Assembly: GCA_031177735.1 (NCBI GenBank)
Contig: JAPSKJ010000193.1
Span: 1 to 5,084, forward strand
Length of the DNA stretch: 5,084 nt
Source: Nocardioides sp.
Lineage (GTDB): Bacteria; Actinomycetota; Actinomycetes; Propionibacteriales; Nocardioidaceae
Reading direction: 5' to 3'
The stretch's first letter is position 1. Each line of letters begins with the position of its first letter. This document shows positions 1-5,083 of the stretch, piece by piece. Below the pieces are notes generated by a model. It did no database searches. It was not told the origin of the DNA and worked only from the letters and a program-made list of their open reading frames with translations. The translations under genes and the position numbers were made by a program.

Positions 1-587
1 ACGGCCATCACGTCGGCGACGGCACCGTAGTCGGCCAGCGGGACGCCGGTCGCGACGTGGGCGTTCCAGATCCGCGCGCCGTCGAGGTGGACCGCGCAGC
101 CGGCGCGGTCGGCGAAGGTGCGCAGCGCGCGCAGCTCCTCGATCGGGAGCACCGCTCCCCCGGCGAAGTTGTGCGTGTTCTCCACCGCGATCGCGGCGGT
201 CGGCACGAAGAAGGGGCCGAGGTCGGGGGCGAAGAGCGTCTGGATCATGCCGAGGTCGACCTGCCCGCGCGGGTGGTGCCAGGTGCGCATGGTCAGGCCG
301 GTGTAGGCACCGTGGGCGCCCAGCTCCGCGCGGGCGATGTGGGCGGAGGCCTCGCAGAGGACCTCCTGGCCGGGGCCGACCACGGTGCGCACCGCGAGCA
401 CGTTGGCCATCGAGCCGGTGGGGGTGAACAGCGCGGCCTCGTGCCCGAACAGCTCCGCGACGCGCTCCTCCAGCGCGATCACGGTCGGGTCCTCGGCGTA
501 CACGTCGTCGCCGACCTCCGCTCGGGCCATCGCCGAGCGCATCGCCTCGGTCGGACGGGTCACGGTGTCGGAGCGCAGGTCGATCAC
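1..587 (-). CDS. ltaE: Low-specificity L-threonine aldolase, N-terminal part (cut by window edge)
   Basis: This PLP-dependent fold-type I enzyme cleaves L-threonine or L-allo-threonine to glycine and acetaldehyde in the cytoplasm. The first 195 codons are present. Seen: the N-terminal signature IDLRSDTVTRPT (residues 2-13), GDDVYAEDPTV (26-36), H83 in the SAHIARAELG stretch (the family's PLP-stacking histidine), ENTHNFAGG (136-144) and HLDGARIWNA (167-176), whose D169 and R172 match the aspartate that contacts the PLP ring nitrogen and its partner arginine. The PLP-binding lysine, expected near residue 198-200, lies just beyond position 1. The GTG at 587-585 is chosen as start because it puts IDLRSDTV immediately at the N-terminus, as in the family. 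No in-frame ATG lies close upstream, and the only Shine-Dalgarno-like bases are a weak GATGAG. The DAHP synthase gene lies upstream on the same strand, but 133 bp filled by a large palindrome separate them, so cotranscription is uncertain. Confidence 0.93.
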   Translation of the reverse strand, partial: MIDLRSDTVTRPTEAMRSAMARAEVGDDVYAEDPTVIALEERVAELFGHEAALFTPTGSMANVLAVRTVVGPGQEVLCEASAHIARAELGAHGAYTGLTMRTWHHPRGQVDLGMIQTLFAPDLGPFFVPTAAIAVENTHNFAGGAVLPIEELRALRTFADRAGCAVHLDGARIWNAHVATGVPLADYGAVADVMA

Positions 588-612
588 GCGCTCATCATGC
601 CGGGTCGGCGGA

Positions 613-632
613 ATCACCGGTTAACCGGTGAT
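613..632. repeat. Perfect 20-bp palindrome (aldolase-proximal module)
   Basis: Positions 613-632 are a perfect palindrome of half-site ATCACCGGTT with no spacer. Together with 610-612 it repeats 672-694 directly at 22 of 23 positions (T622 against G684). Its inner edge is 26 bases from the threonine aldolase GTG start, close enough to act as an operator or to affect translation initiation in a read-through RNA. Confidence 0.85.
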
Positions 633-636
633 CGCG

Positions 637-670
637 GCACTTCTCGGCCTTTGCAACGCCCGAGAAGTGC
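637..670. repeat. Central stem-loop of the palindromic element
   Basis: Arms GCACTTCTCGG (637-647) and CCGAGAAGTGC (660-670) are perfect complements flanking a 12-nt loop with TTGCAA at its exact centre. The stem could form in RNA from either strand. There is no adjacent poly-T tract, so a Rho-independent terminator role is possible only in the T-less form sometimes proposed for high-GC bacteria. Confidence 0.8.
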
Positions 671-699
671 AGGAATCACCGGTGAACCGGTGATTCCTG
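670..699. repeat. 30-bp palindrome (DAHP synthase-proximal module)
   Basis: Arms CAGGAATCACCGGT (670-683) and ACCGGTGATTCCTG (686-699) are perfect 14-bp complements around a 2-nt GA spacer. It ends 21 bp past the stop codon of the DAHP synthase gene on the minus strand, so it would be the first hairpin in that gene's 3' untranslated region and may act in mRNA 3'-end stability or termination. Confidence 0.8.
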
Positions 700-720
700 T
701 GGCTCCTGTGACCGGCCGCG

Positions 721-2061
721 TCAGGCCTTGCGCAGCATCTCGGCGACCAGGAAGGCCATCTCCAGCGACTGGACCCGGTTGAGGCGGGGGTCGACGACCG
801 ACTCGTAGCGGTGGGCGAGGCCGTGCTCGTCGAGCTCCTCGCCGCCGCCGATGATCTCGGTCACGTCGTCGCCGGTGTTCTCCACCAGGATGCCGCCGGG
901 CACGGTGCCCAGGGCACGGTGGACGTCGAAGAAGCCCTGCACCTCGTCGAGGACGTCCTCGAAGCGGCGGGTCTTGTAGCCGGTCGAGGCCTCGAAGGTG
1001 TTGCCGTGCATCGGGTCGCAGATCCACGCGACCTCGACGCCCTCGGCGGTGACCTTCTCGACCAGGCCGGGCAGGCCGTCGCGGATCTTGCCGGCGCCGA
1101 AGCGGGTGATGAAGGTGAGTCGGCCCGGCTCGTTGTCGGGGTTGAGCTTCTGCGCCAGGGCGAGCGCGTCGTCGGCCGTCGCGGTCGGCCCGAGCTTGCA
1201 GCCGATCGGGTTGCGGATGTGGCGGAAGTACTCCACGTGGGCGCCGTCGAGCTGGCGGGTGCGCTCGCCGATCCACACGAAGTGGCCCGAGACGTTGTAG
1301 GGCTGCTCGGTGCGCGAGTCGATCCGGGTCATCGCGTGCTCGTACTCCATCAGCAGCGCCTCGTGGCTGGAGTAGAAGTCGACGCGGTGGAACTCGTCGG
1401 GGTCGGCGCCGATCGCCTGCATGAAGGTCAGGGCCCGGTCGATCTCCGCGGCCATCGCCTCGTACTTCGCGCCGGCAGGGCTGTTGCGGACGAACTCGGA
1501 GTTCCAGGCGTGCACCTGCCGCAGGTCGGCGTAGCCGCCGGTGGTGAACGCACGCACGAGGTTCAGCGTCGAGGCCGACGCGTGGTAGACCTCGAGCAGC
1601 CGCTGCGGGTCGGGGATGCGCGACTCGGGGGTGAAGTCGTAGCCGTTGACGGCGTCGCCGCGGTAGGCCGGCAATGTGACGCCGTTGCGGGTCTCGGTGT
1701 CGCTGGAGCGCGGCTTGGCGTACTGACCGGCGAGACGGCCGACCTTCACGACCGGCACGGACGCGGCGTAGGTGAGCACGACCGCCATCTGCAGCAGCAC
1801 CCGCAGCTTGTTGCGGGTGTTGTCGGCGGTCGCCCCGGCGAAGGTCTCCGCGCAGTCACCACCCTGGAGCAGGAACGCCTCTCCACGGCTCACGGCGGCG
1901 ATCTTCGCCTTCAGGTCGTCGCACTCACCGGCGAAGACCAGCGGGGGCAGGGTGCGCAGCTTCTCGACGGCGCGGTCGACCGCGGCGGCGTCGGGGTACG
2001 TCGGCTGCTGGGCCGCACCGATAGCGTGCAGTTCGGCCAGCGTGGGGATGGTGGTGCTCAC
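721..2061 (-). CDS. aroG: Class II 3-deoxy-7-phosphoheptulonate (DAHP) synthase
   Basis: It condenses phosphoenolpyruvate with erythrose 4-phosphate to DAHP, the first step of the shikimate pathway, in the cytoplasm. The 446-residue protein is class II throughout: GEAFLLQGGDCAETF (60-74), KVGRLAGQYAKPRS (106-119), YRGDAVNG (133-140), WIGERTRQLDGAH (263-275), NPIGCKLGPT (284-293), WICDPMHGNT (346-355) and DPRLN (424-428). The metal ligands known from the M. tuberculosis enzyme (C87, H369, E411, D441) align with C70, H352, E394 and D424 at a constant offset of 17, which supports an intact enzyme. The GTG at 2061 gives the N-terminus STTIPTLAELHAIGAAQQPTYPD. The in-frame extension further upstream is arginine/serine-rich and overlaps the preceding gene, so it was rejected. 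The protein is about 17 residues shorter at the N-terminus than the M. tuberculosis enzyme, where that end takes part in oligomer contacts and feedback control. There is no clear ribosome binding site, and a leaderless mRNA is plausible. Confidence 0.97.
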   Translation of the reverse strand: MSTTIPTLAELHAIGAAQQPTYPDAAAVDRAVEKLRTLPPLVFAGECDDLKAKIAAVSRGEAFLLQGGDCAETFAGATADNTRNKLRVLLQMAVVLTYAASVPVVKVGRLAGQYAKPRSSDTETRNGVTLPAYRGDAVNGYDFTPESRIPDPQRLLEVYHASASTLNLVRAFTTGGYADLRQVHAWNSEFVRNSPAGAKYEAMAAEIDRALTFMQAIGADPDEFHRVDFYSSHEALLMEYEHAMTRIDSRTEQPYNVSGHFVWIGERTRQLDGAHVEYFRHIRNPIGCKLGPTATADDALALAQKLNPDNEPGRLTFITRFGAGKIRDGLPGLVEKVTAEGVEVAWICDPMHGNTFEASTGYKTRRFEDVLDEVQGFFDVHRALGTVPGGILVENTGDDVTEIIGGGEELDEHGLAHRYESVVDPRLNRVQSLEMAFLVAEMLRKA

Positions 2062-2098
2062 CGCACCAGCGTACGCGTGCGACGCCCCGTGGTCAGAA
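2062..2098 (-). promoter_or_regulatory. Candidate leaderless promoter of the DAHP synthase gene
   Basis: On the minus strand a TANNNT-type -10 hexamer, TACGCT (2073-2068), lies six bases before the GTG start at 2061. This is the spacing at which actinobacterial transcription often begins on the first base of the start codon. A weak -35-like TTCTGACC lies at 2098-2091, giving a spacer of about 17-19 bp depending on register. No Shine-Dalgarno sequence precedes the GTG, which fits a leaderless transcript. This rests on pattern only. Confidence 0.35.
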
Positions 2099-2103
2099 CC
2101 GTC

Positions 2104-2136
2104 GACGGGTCGCGAGACGGCCGCGCGGCACCCGTC
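2104..2136 (-). terminator. GC-rich hairpin at the end of the nucleotidyltransferase gene
   Basis: Arms GACGGGT (2104-2110) and ACCCGTC (2130-2136) are perfect 7-bp complements. The 19-nt loop contains a further self-complementary GCCGCGCGGC (2120-2129). The hairpin overlaps the first two bases of the nucleotidyltransferase stop codon and lies before the candidate DAHP synthase promoter, so it could end the upstream transcript. It has no T-run, and such hairpins are common by chance in GC-rich DNA. Confidence 0.3.
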
Positions 2137-2695
2137 AGATGATGTCGAGGCGTCGCAGGAGGAACAGGAACGCCTGGGCGAACGGGCTCTCGCTGGTGAG
2201 CGCGTCCACCTCGCCCCAGTCGACCTGCTCGCGCACGGCACGCGCGACCGGCAGCGAGGCACCGAAGTTGCAGGCGTGCTCCTCCATCGCGTTGAGGCGG
2301 TCGGCCATCAGCTGCGTGGCCGAGAGCACCGGCATCCGCACCGACTCCACCTCGAGCTCATCGGCGTCCTTGAGCCGGTCGGCGGTGACCGGGGTGCCGT
2401 TGGCGCGGAAGATGACGTCGACCATCGCCGTGCTGGGCGGGTCGCCCACGAACACCTTGAACAGCCAGTCCTCGGGCGGCTGCACGACGTGGAGCCCGGC
2501 GTCGGCGAGCACGCCCTGCACCTGGGCGACGTCCTCCTCGGCCACCATGAAGTCGACGTCGTGGGCAGGCTCGGGTGCGCCGCGGGCCCAGAGCGCGTAT
2601 CCGCCCATCAGAGCGAAGGGCACATCGCTCTCCTTGAGCGTTACGGCGACCAGCTTGAGCGCCTCGCGCATGGAACGGCGGTGGTCGTCGGTCAT
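2135..2695 (-). CDS. Small nucleotidyltransferase-fold protein, substrate unknown
   Basis: This 186-residue protein looks like a polymerase beta-type nucleotidyltransferase of the broad AbiEii/DUF-type group. Seen: the helix-turn glycines of the motif hG[GS]-x(n)-DhD in LMGGYALWARGAPEPAHDVDF (G31, G32, D46, D48) and a third candidate carboxylate, D93, in AMVDVIF. These form the metal-binding triad that transfers a nucleotide in this superfamily. The C-terminal half is helical (LMADRLNAMEEH, LPVARAVREQVDW). The ATG at 2695 is used. Upstream GAGGG is only 2 nt away, a poor spacing, but the alternative ATG at 2671 has no ribosome binding site. No HEPN, AbiEi-like antitoxin or kinase partner gene is adjacent, so a toxin, antitoxin or resistance role is not supported. 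It precedes the DAHP synthase gene by 73 bp on the same strand, probably without a functional link. The fold assignment is fairly secure; the activity is unknown. Confidence 0.82.
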   Translation of the reverse strand: MTDDHRRSMREALKLVAVTLKESDVPFALMGGYALWARGAPEPAHDVDFMVAEEDVAQVQGVLADAGLHVVQPPEDWLFKVFVGDPPSTAMVDVIFRANGTPVTADRLKDADELEVESVRMPVLSATQLMADRLNAMEEHACNFGASLPVARAVREQVDWGEVDALTSESPFAQAFLFLLRRLDII

Positions 2696-2752
2696 GGCCC
2701 TCGTTACCCGTCAGGGAGTTCCCGATAACGCGGGCGGGGGTACCCAGCCGCC
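2696..2752. promoter_or_regulatory. Divergent intergenic spacer
   Basis: This 57-bp spacer must hold the start signals for two divergent genes, the nucleotidyltransferase (minus) and the hydrolase (plus). It contains CGTTA (2702-2706) and its complement TAACG (2726-2730), a spaced dyad of 5 bp. GATAAC (2724-2729) could serve as a plus-strand -10-like element, and a G-rich run (2736-2740) lies 12 bases before the GTG start at 2753, rather far for a Shine-Dalgarno. Nothing here is strong enough to define either promoter. Confidence 0.3.
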
Positions 2753-3511
2753 GTGCGGATCGTCACCTTCAACATTCTCCACGGCCGGACCAGCCACGAG
2801 GGCGAGGTGGACATCGCGGGACTCGCCCGCGCCGTCCGCGAGCTCGATCCCGACGTGCTGGCGTTGCAGGAGGTCGACCGCAACCAGCCGCGGTCGCTGG
2901 GGGCCGACCTCACCGCGGTCGCCGCCGATGCGATGGGCGCCACCGAGCACCGCTTCGTCGCAGCACTGGCGGGCAGCCCGGGGGCCACGTGGACGGCCGC
3001 GACCGGTGAGGAGCAGCCCGACACGGCGGCGTACGGCATCGCCCTGATGACCCGGTGCCCGGTCAGCGCGTGGCAGGTGGTGCGGCTGCCGGTCTCACCC
3101 GTGCCGCTGCCGCACCGGTTCCACGACGAGCGCTGGCCGCGACTGGTGCGCGACGAGCCTCGGGTGGCCGTCGCCGCGTGCGTCGACGGACCGTCGGGGC
3201 CGCTCACGGTGGCCACCACGCACCTCTCGTTCGTCGACGCGTGGAACGGCCGCCAGCTGTCCAGCCTGGTCCGCGCCCTGCAGGACCTGCACCGACCCCT
3301 GCTGCTGACCGGCGACCTCAACATGGAGGTCGACCGGGCCGAGCGGATCAGCGGGATGCACGGCATCGTCGCCGGGCCGACCTTCCCGGCCGACGCGCCG
3401 ACCCGGCAGCTCGACCACGTCCTCGCCGACCCCCCGATGTGGGACGTGAAGGCGGAGGTGGTCCGGCTGCCGATCTCGGACCACTGCGCGCTGGTCGTCG
3501 ACCTGGTCTAG
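2753..3511 (+). CDS. Endonuclease/exonuclease/phosphatase-family hydrolase
   Basis: This 252-residue protein is a complete member of the DNase I-like metal-dependent phosphohydrolase superfamily. The catalytic and metal-binding motifs are all present in order: TFNILHG (N7), LALQEVDRN (E40), YGIALMTRCPV (94-104), TTHLSF (H157), TGDLNM (D188, N190), QLDHVL (D221, H222) and SDHCALVVDL (D243, H244). Members cleave phosphodiesters in nucleic acids, inositol phosphates or lipids, and the sequence does not show which. There is no signal peptide or membrane segment, so it should be cytoplasmic. The GTG at 2753 gives the usual N-terminus (MRIVTFNILHG), although the nearest G-rich run is 12 bases upstream. 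Metagenomic and actinobacterial annotation often labels such proteins simply as EEP-domain proteins. It is divergent from the nucleotidyltransferase gene and converges on the membrane protein gene, so it is probably transcribed alone. Confidence 0.92.
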   Translation: MRIVTFNILHGRTSHEGEVDIAGLARAVRELDPDVLALQEVDRNQPRSLGADLTAVAADAMGATEHRFVAALAGSPGATWTAATGEEQPDTAAYGIALMTRCPVSAWQVVRLPVSPVPLPHRFHDERWPRLVRDEPRVAVAACVDGPSGPLTVATTHLSFVDAWNGRQLSSLVRALQDLHRPLLLTGDLNMEVDRAERISGMHGIVAGPTFPADAPTRQLDHVLADPPMWDVKAEVVRLPISDHCALVVDLV

Positions 3512-3521
3512 CGGACCTGGG

Positions 3522-4505
3522 TCAGCGGACCTCGCAGTCGACCGGGTCCGAGCACGGCTCGAGATCGTGGGACTCGATCAGCGCGCCGCTGGCGTCGTAG
3601 ATCGAGACGTTCGCCAGCTCCCCCGGCACCTGGGCGTAGAACATCGACTTCCCCGGCACCAGCGTGCCTGGCGACACCCGCCCCTCGACGACCGTGCCGT
3701 CGGTGGTGGTGAAGTCGGCGCGGACCACGTCGGTGCCGTCGACGCCGCCGATCCAGCCCTGGTCGACGCCTGCGGGTGCGTTGGTGTCGAACAGCTCCAT
3801 CCCGGCGCCCGGGTCGAGGAAGTCGTCGGTGCCGATGCCCCAGAGGTAGCGGCGCTCCCCGCCCACGACCCCCACCACGGCGGGCGAGCAGGGCCGGCCG
3901 GGGATCGCCACGTCCTTGTTCCAGTCCCAGGCCGTCATGCAGGCCAGCTCGAGCTGACCGGCGTCCACCACGACACCGGTGTCCGTCGAGCCGACCGGGT
4001 AGCTGTGCTTGTCCCCCAGCACGGTCTGCTCGACGTGCTGCGCGCCCCGCCACAGCCAGGAGGGGAACGCGTCGCGCTCGTACGACGTCACCCCGGCGTA
4101 CCACTCCCCGATCGCGACGCCCTCGCCGGCGAACCTCTCGTCGGTGAGCGCCGGCTCACCGATGGGGTCGGGCGCCGAGCCGGGGCCCGGCACGAGCACC
4201 TGCCAGGAGTTGATCTTGCGGGCGCCAGGGATCTCCTCGAGCGCCTGCTGGGCGAGGTCGGAGAGCTGGGTGCGGTCGACGCCCCCCTGGGCGGGATCGA
4301 TCGCGTGCTCGTCACCGGCGCCGCCGGTGACGCCGAGGACGCCCGCGGCGAGTGCCCCGGCCGCGGCGACGGTCAGCGCCCTCACGGCACGTCGGGTACG
4401 CCGGCGGCGTGCTCCCGCTCGACGGATGGCCGTCAGGTCGGGGCGGCCGTGGGCGGTCGGGGCGGCGGGCGCCGCGAGGGCGTGCTCGAGATCGGTGACG
4501 TTCAT
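3522..4505 (-). CDS. One-pass membrane protein paired with the ECF sigma factor
   Basis: This 327-residue protein has a short N-terminal tail (1-40) with a strongly basic stretch (RRAGARRRRTRRAVR, 28-42), one hydrophobic helix (about 43-62, LTVAAAGALAAGVLGVTGG) and a C-terminal domain of about 265 residues. By the positive-inside rule the tail is cytoplasmic and the large domain is outside. That domain has four cysteines (C189, C206, C318, C324), suggesting two disulfides, with C318 and C324 almost at the C-terminus. It is rich in tryptophan and aspartate and has no motif I recognise. The ATG at 4505 overlaps the sigma factor stop as ATGA, and GGAGG (4517-4513) lies 7 bases upstream, so translation is probably coupled. 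Gene order and topology suggest an anti-sigma factor, signal sensor or effector of the sigma factor, but no zinc-binding anti-sigma motif (HxxxCxxC) is visible in the tail. The function is inferred from context only. Confidence 0.85.
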   Translation of the reverse strand: MNVTDLEHALAAPAAPTAHGRPDLTAIRRAGARRRRTRRAVRALTVAAAGALAAGVLGVTGGAGDEHAIDPAQGGVDRTQLSDLAQQALEEIPGARKINSWQVLVPGPGSAPDPIGEPALTDERFAGEGVAIGEWYAGVTSYERDAFPSWLWRGAQHVEQTVLGDKHSYPVGSTDTGVVVDAGQLELACMTAWDWNKDVAIPGRPCSPAVVGVVGGERRYLWGIGTDDFLDPGAGMELFDTNAPAGVDQGWIGGVDGTDVVRADFTTTDGTVVEGRVSPGTLVPGKSMFYAQVPGELANVSIYDASGALIESHDLEPCSDPVDCEVR

Positions 4506-4517
4506 CGGATGGCCTCC
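4502..4517 (-). promoter_or_regulatory. ATGA overlap and internal ribosome binding site of the sigma operon
   Basis: The last sigma factor codon runs into ATGA (4505-4502), where the TGA ends the sigma gene and the ATG starts the membrane protein gene. GGAGG at 4517-4513, inside the sigma coding sequence, lies 7 bases from that ATG. This supports one transcript and coupled, roughly equal synthesis of the two proteins. Confidence 0.85.
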
Positions 4518-5011
4518 GTCGGCTCGGTGGGGACGGCGGCAGTGACACGGAGCTTGGCCAGCGCCCGCGACAAGGTGCTCTTCACGGTGCCGCGGGAGAT
4601 CTCGAGCTCCGCGGCGACCTGGGCCTCGGAGAGGTCGAAGTAGTGCCGCAGCACCACGATCCGCCGCTCGCGCTCGGTGAGGGTCGCGAGGAGCCGGACC
4701 ACCTCGTCGCGGTCGTCACTGGTCGCGGGCGGCGCGACCGGCTCGACCGCCTGGCCGAGCTCGACCTCGGGACGTCGGCGTCGCAGCCGGTCGATGTTGA
4801 GGTTGACCAGCACCCGCCGGGCATAGGCGTGCGCGTCGCCGCGCGTCACCCGCGACCAGGCGGCGTAGGTGCGGACCAGCGCCGCCTGGGCGAGGTCCTC
4901 CGCGAGGTGGTGGTCACCCGTGAGCAGGTAGCCCGCCCACCGCAGTCGTGGCCAGGCCGCGAGTGCGAACTCGTCGAACCCGTCCGTCTCCGCTTCTGTG
5001 CGGTCTCCCAT
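4502..5011 (-). CDS. SigE-family ECF RNA polymerase sigma factor
   Basis: This 169-residue group 4 (ECF) sigma factor directs RNA polymerase to a specific promoter set. Region 2 covers about residues 12-78, with FDEFALAAWPRLRWAGYLLTGD, AEDLAQAALVRTYAAW and AHAYARRVLVNLNIDRLRRRR. Region 4 covers about 104-155, with LLATLTERERRIVVLRHYFD followed by the helix-turn-helix LSEAQVAAELEISRGTVKSTLSRALAKLR. The pattern is that of the actinobacterial SigE-like family, related to Streptomyces SigE of cell-envelope stress. The ATG at 5011 is chosen over an in-frame GTG at 5038 because AAGGAGGTGG (5025-5016) lies at ideal distance. There is no C-terminal extension such as the SnoaL domain of ECF41 types. 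It overlaps the membrane protein gene by 4 bases and is the first gene of that operon. A 12-bp inverted repeat spans the leader and covers the start codon. Its target promoters and inducing signal are not visible here. Confidence 0.95.
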   Translation of the reverse strand: MGDRTEAETDGFDEFALAAWPRLRWAGYLLTGDHHLAEDLAQAALVRTYAAWSRVTRGDAHAYARRVLVNLNIDRLRRRRPEVELGQAVEPVAPPATSDDRDEVVRLLATLTERERRIVVLRHYFDLSEAQVAAELEISRGTVKSTLSRALAKLRVTAAVPTEPTEAIR

Positions 5012-5083
5012 CGGGCCACCTCCTTGTCCTGCCGTCACCCTTTCCTACGCAGCGGCGGCCGGATCGGTTGAGTGGCCCGATGG
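5008..5083. repeat. 12-bp inverted repeat spanning the sigma factor leader
   Basis: CCATCGGGCCAC (5008-5019) and GTGGCCCGATGG (5072-5083) are perfect complements separated by 52 bp. On the minus-strand transcript the downstream arm covers the last base of the AGGAGG core, the spacer and the ATG start codon of the sigma factor. On the plus strand the arm at 5072-5083 reads GTGGCCCGATGG, so an ATG at 5080-5082 could begin a divergent gene running off the window, but only two codons would be visible. The pairing is seen directly; its role is inferred. Confidence 0.6.
5016..5025 (-). promoter_or_regulatory. Strong ribosome binding site of the sigma factor gene
   Basis: AAGGAGGTGG on the minus strand, with core AGGAGG at 5024-5019, lies 7 bases before the ATG at 5011. 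It fixes the start and rules out the GTG at 5038, which lies 13 bases upstream of this site. It is close to a full match to the 16S rRNA 3' end, so translation should be efficient unless masked by RNA structure. Confidence 0.9.

Larger units (their letters stand above)
610..697. repeat. 88-bp nested palindromic element
   Basis: The whole stretch is one interrupted inverted repeat centred between 653 and 654. Outer arms 610-632 and 675-697 are complementary at 22 of 23 positions. Inner arms 637-647 and 660-670 are perfectly complementary over 11 bp. The 12-nt centre contains the palindrome TTGCAA (651-656). Each outer arm is itself a palindrome built from ATCACCGGT half-sites, so the element can fold either as one long hairpin or as three separate hairpins. 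It occupies most of the gap between the DAHP synthase stop and the threonine aldolase start. No T-run follows any stem, so it is not a classical intrinsic terminator. It resembles REP/BIME-type or MITE-like extragenic palindromes, or a multi-site operator. Which of these it is cannot be decided from one copy. Confidence 0.85.

Noticed and set aside
610..697. Nested palindrome as a parS or CRP-type site, or as a CRISPR repeat
   Set aside because: The half-site ATCACCGGT does not match the parS or CRP consensus, and there are only two copies of the repeat with a symmetric hairpin between them instead of regular spacers.
57..782. 241-codon plus-strand open frame opposite threonine aldolase and across the palindrome
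   Set aside because: It runs through the nested palindrome, its sequence is arginine/glycine-rich, and the minus strand encodes clear threonine aldolase motifs.
614..1276. 220-codon minus-strand frame overlapping the DAHP synthase C-terminus
   Set aside because: It is an out-of-frame translation of the DAHP synthase gene with arginine/proline-rich composition and no domain.
811..2142. 443-codon plus-strand open frame opposite the DAHP synthase gene
   Set aside because: Its translation is valine/glycine/alanine/arginine-rich with no domain, and the opposite strand carries a full class II DAHP synthase. Long antisense frames are expected in DNA with very high third-position GC.
3617..3665. 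Repeated CCCCGGCACC inside the membrane protein gene
   Set aside because: The two copies encode separate VPG-containing segments of the protein, and short repeats of this kind are expected from GC-rich codon use.
3567..4643. 358-codon plus-strand open frame opposite the membrane protein and sigma genes
   Set aside because: The composition is low-complexity and shows no motif. It spans the junction of two well-supported minus-strand genes joined by an ATGA overlap.
5009..5038. Earlier GTG start of the sigma factor at 5038
   Set aside because: The strong AAGGAGGTGG site at 5025-5016 would lie inside the coding sequence and is ideally placed for the ATG at 5011. The extra residues are glycine-rich and outside the family.
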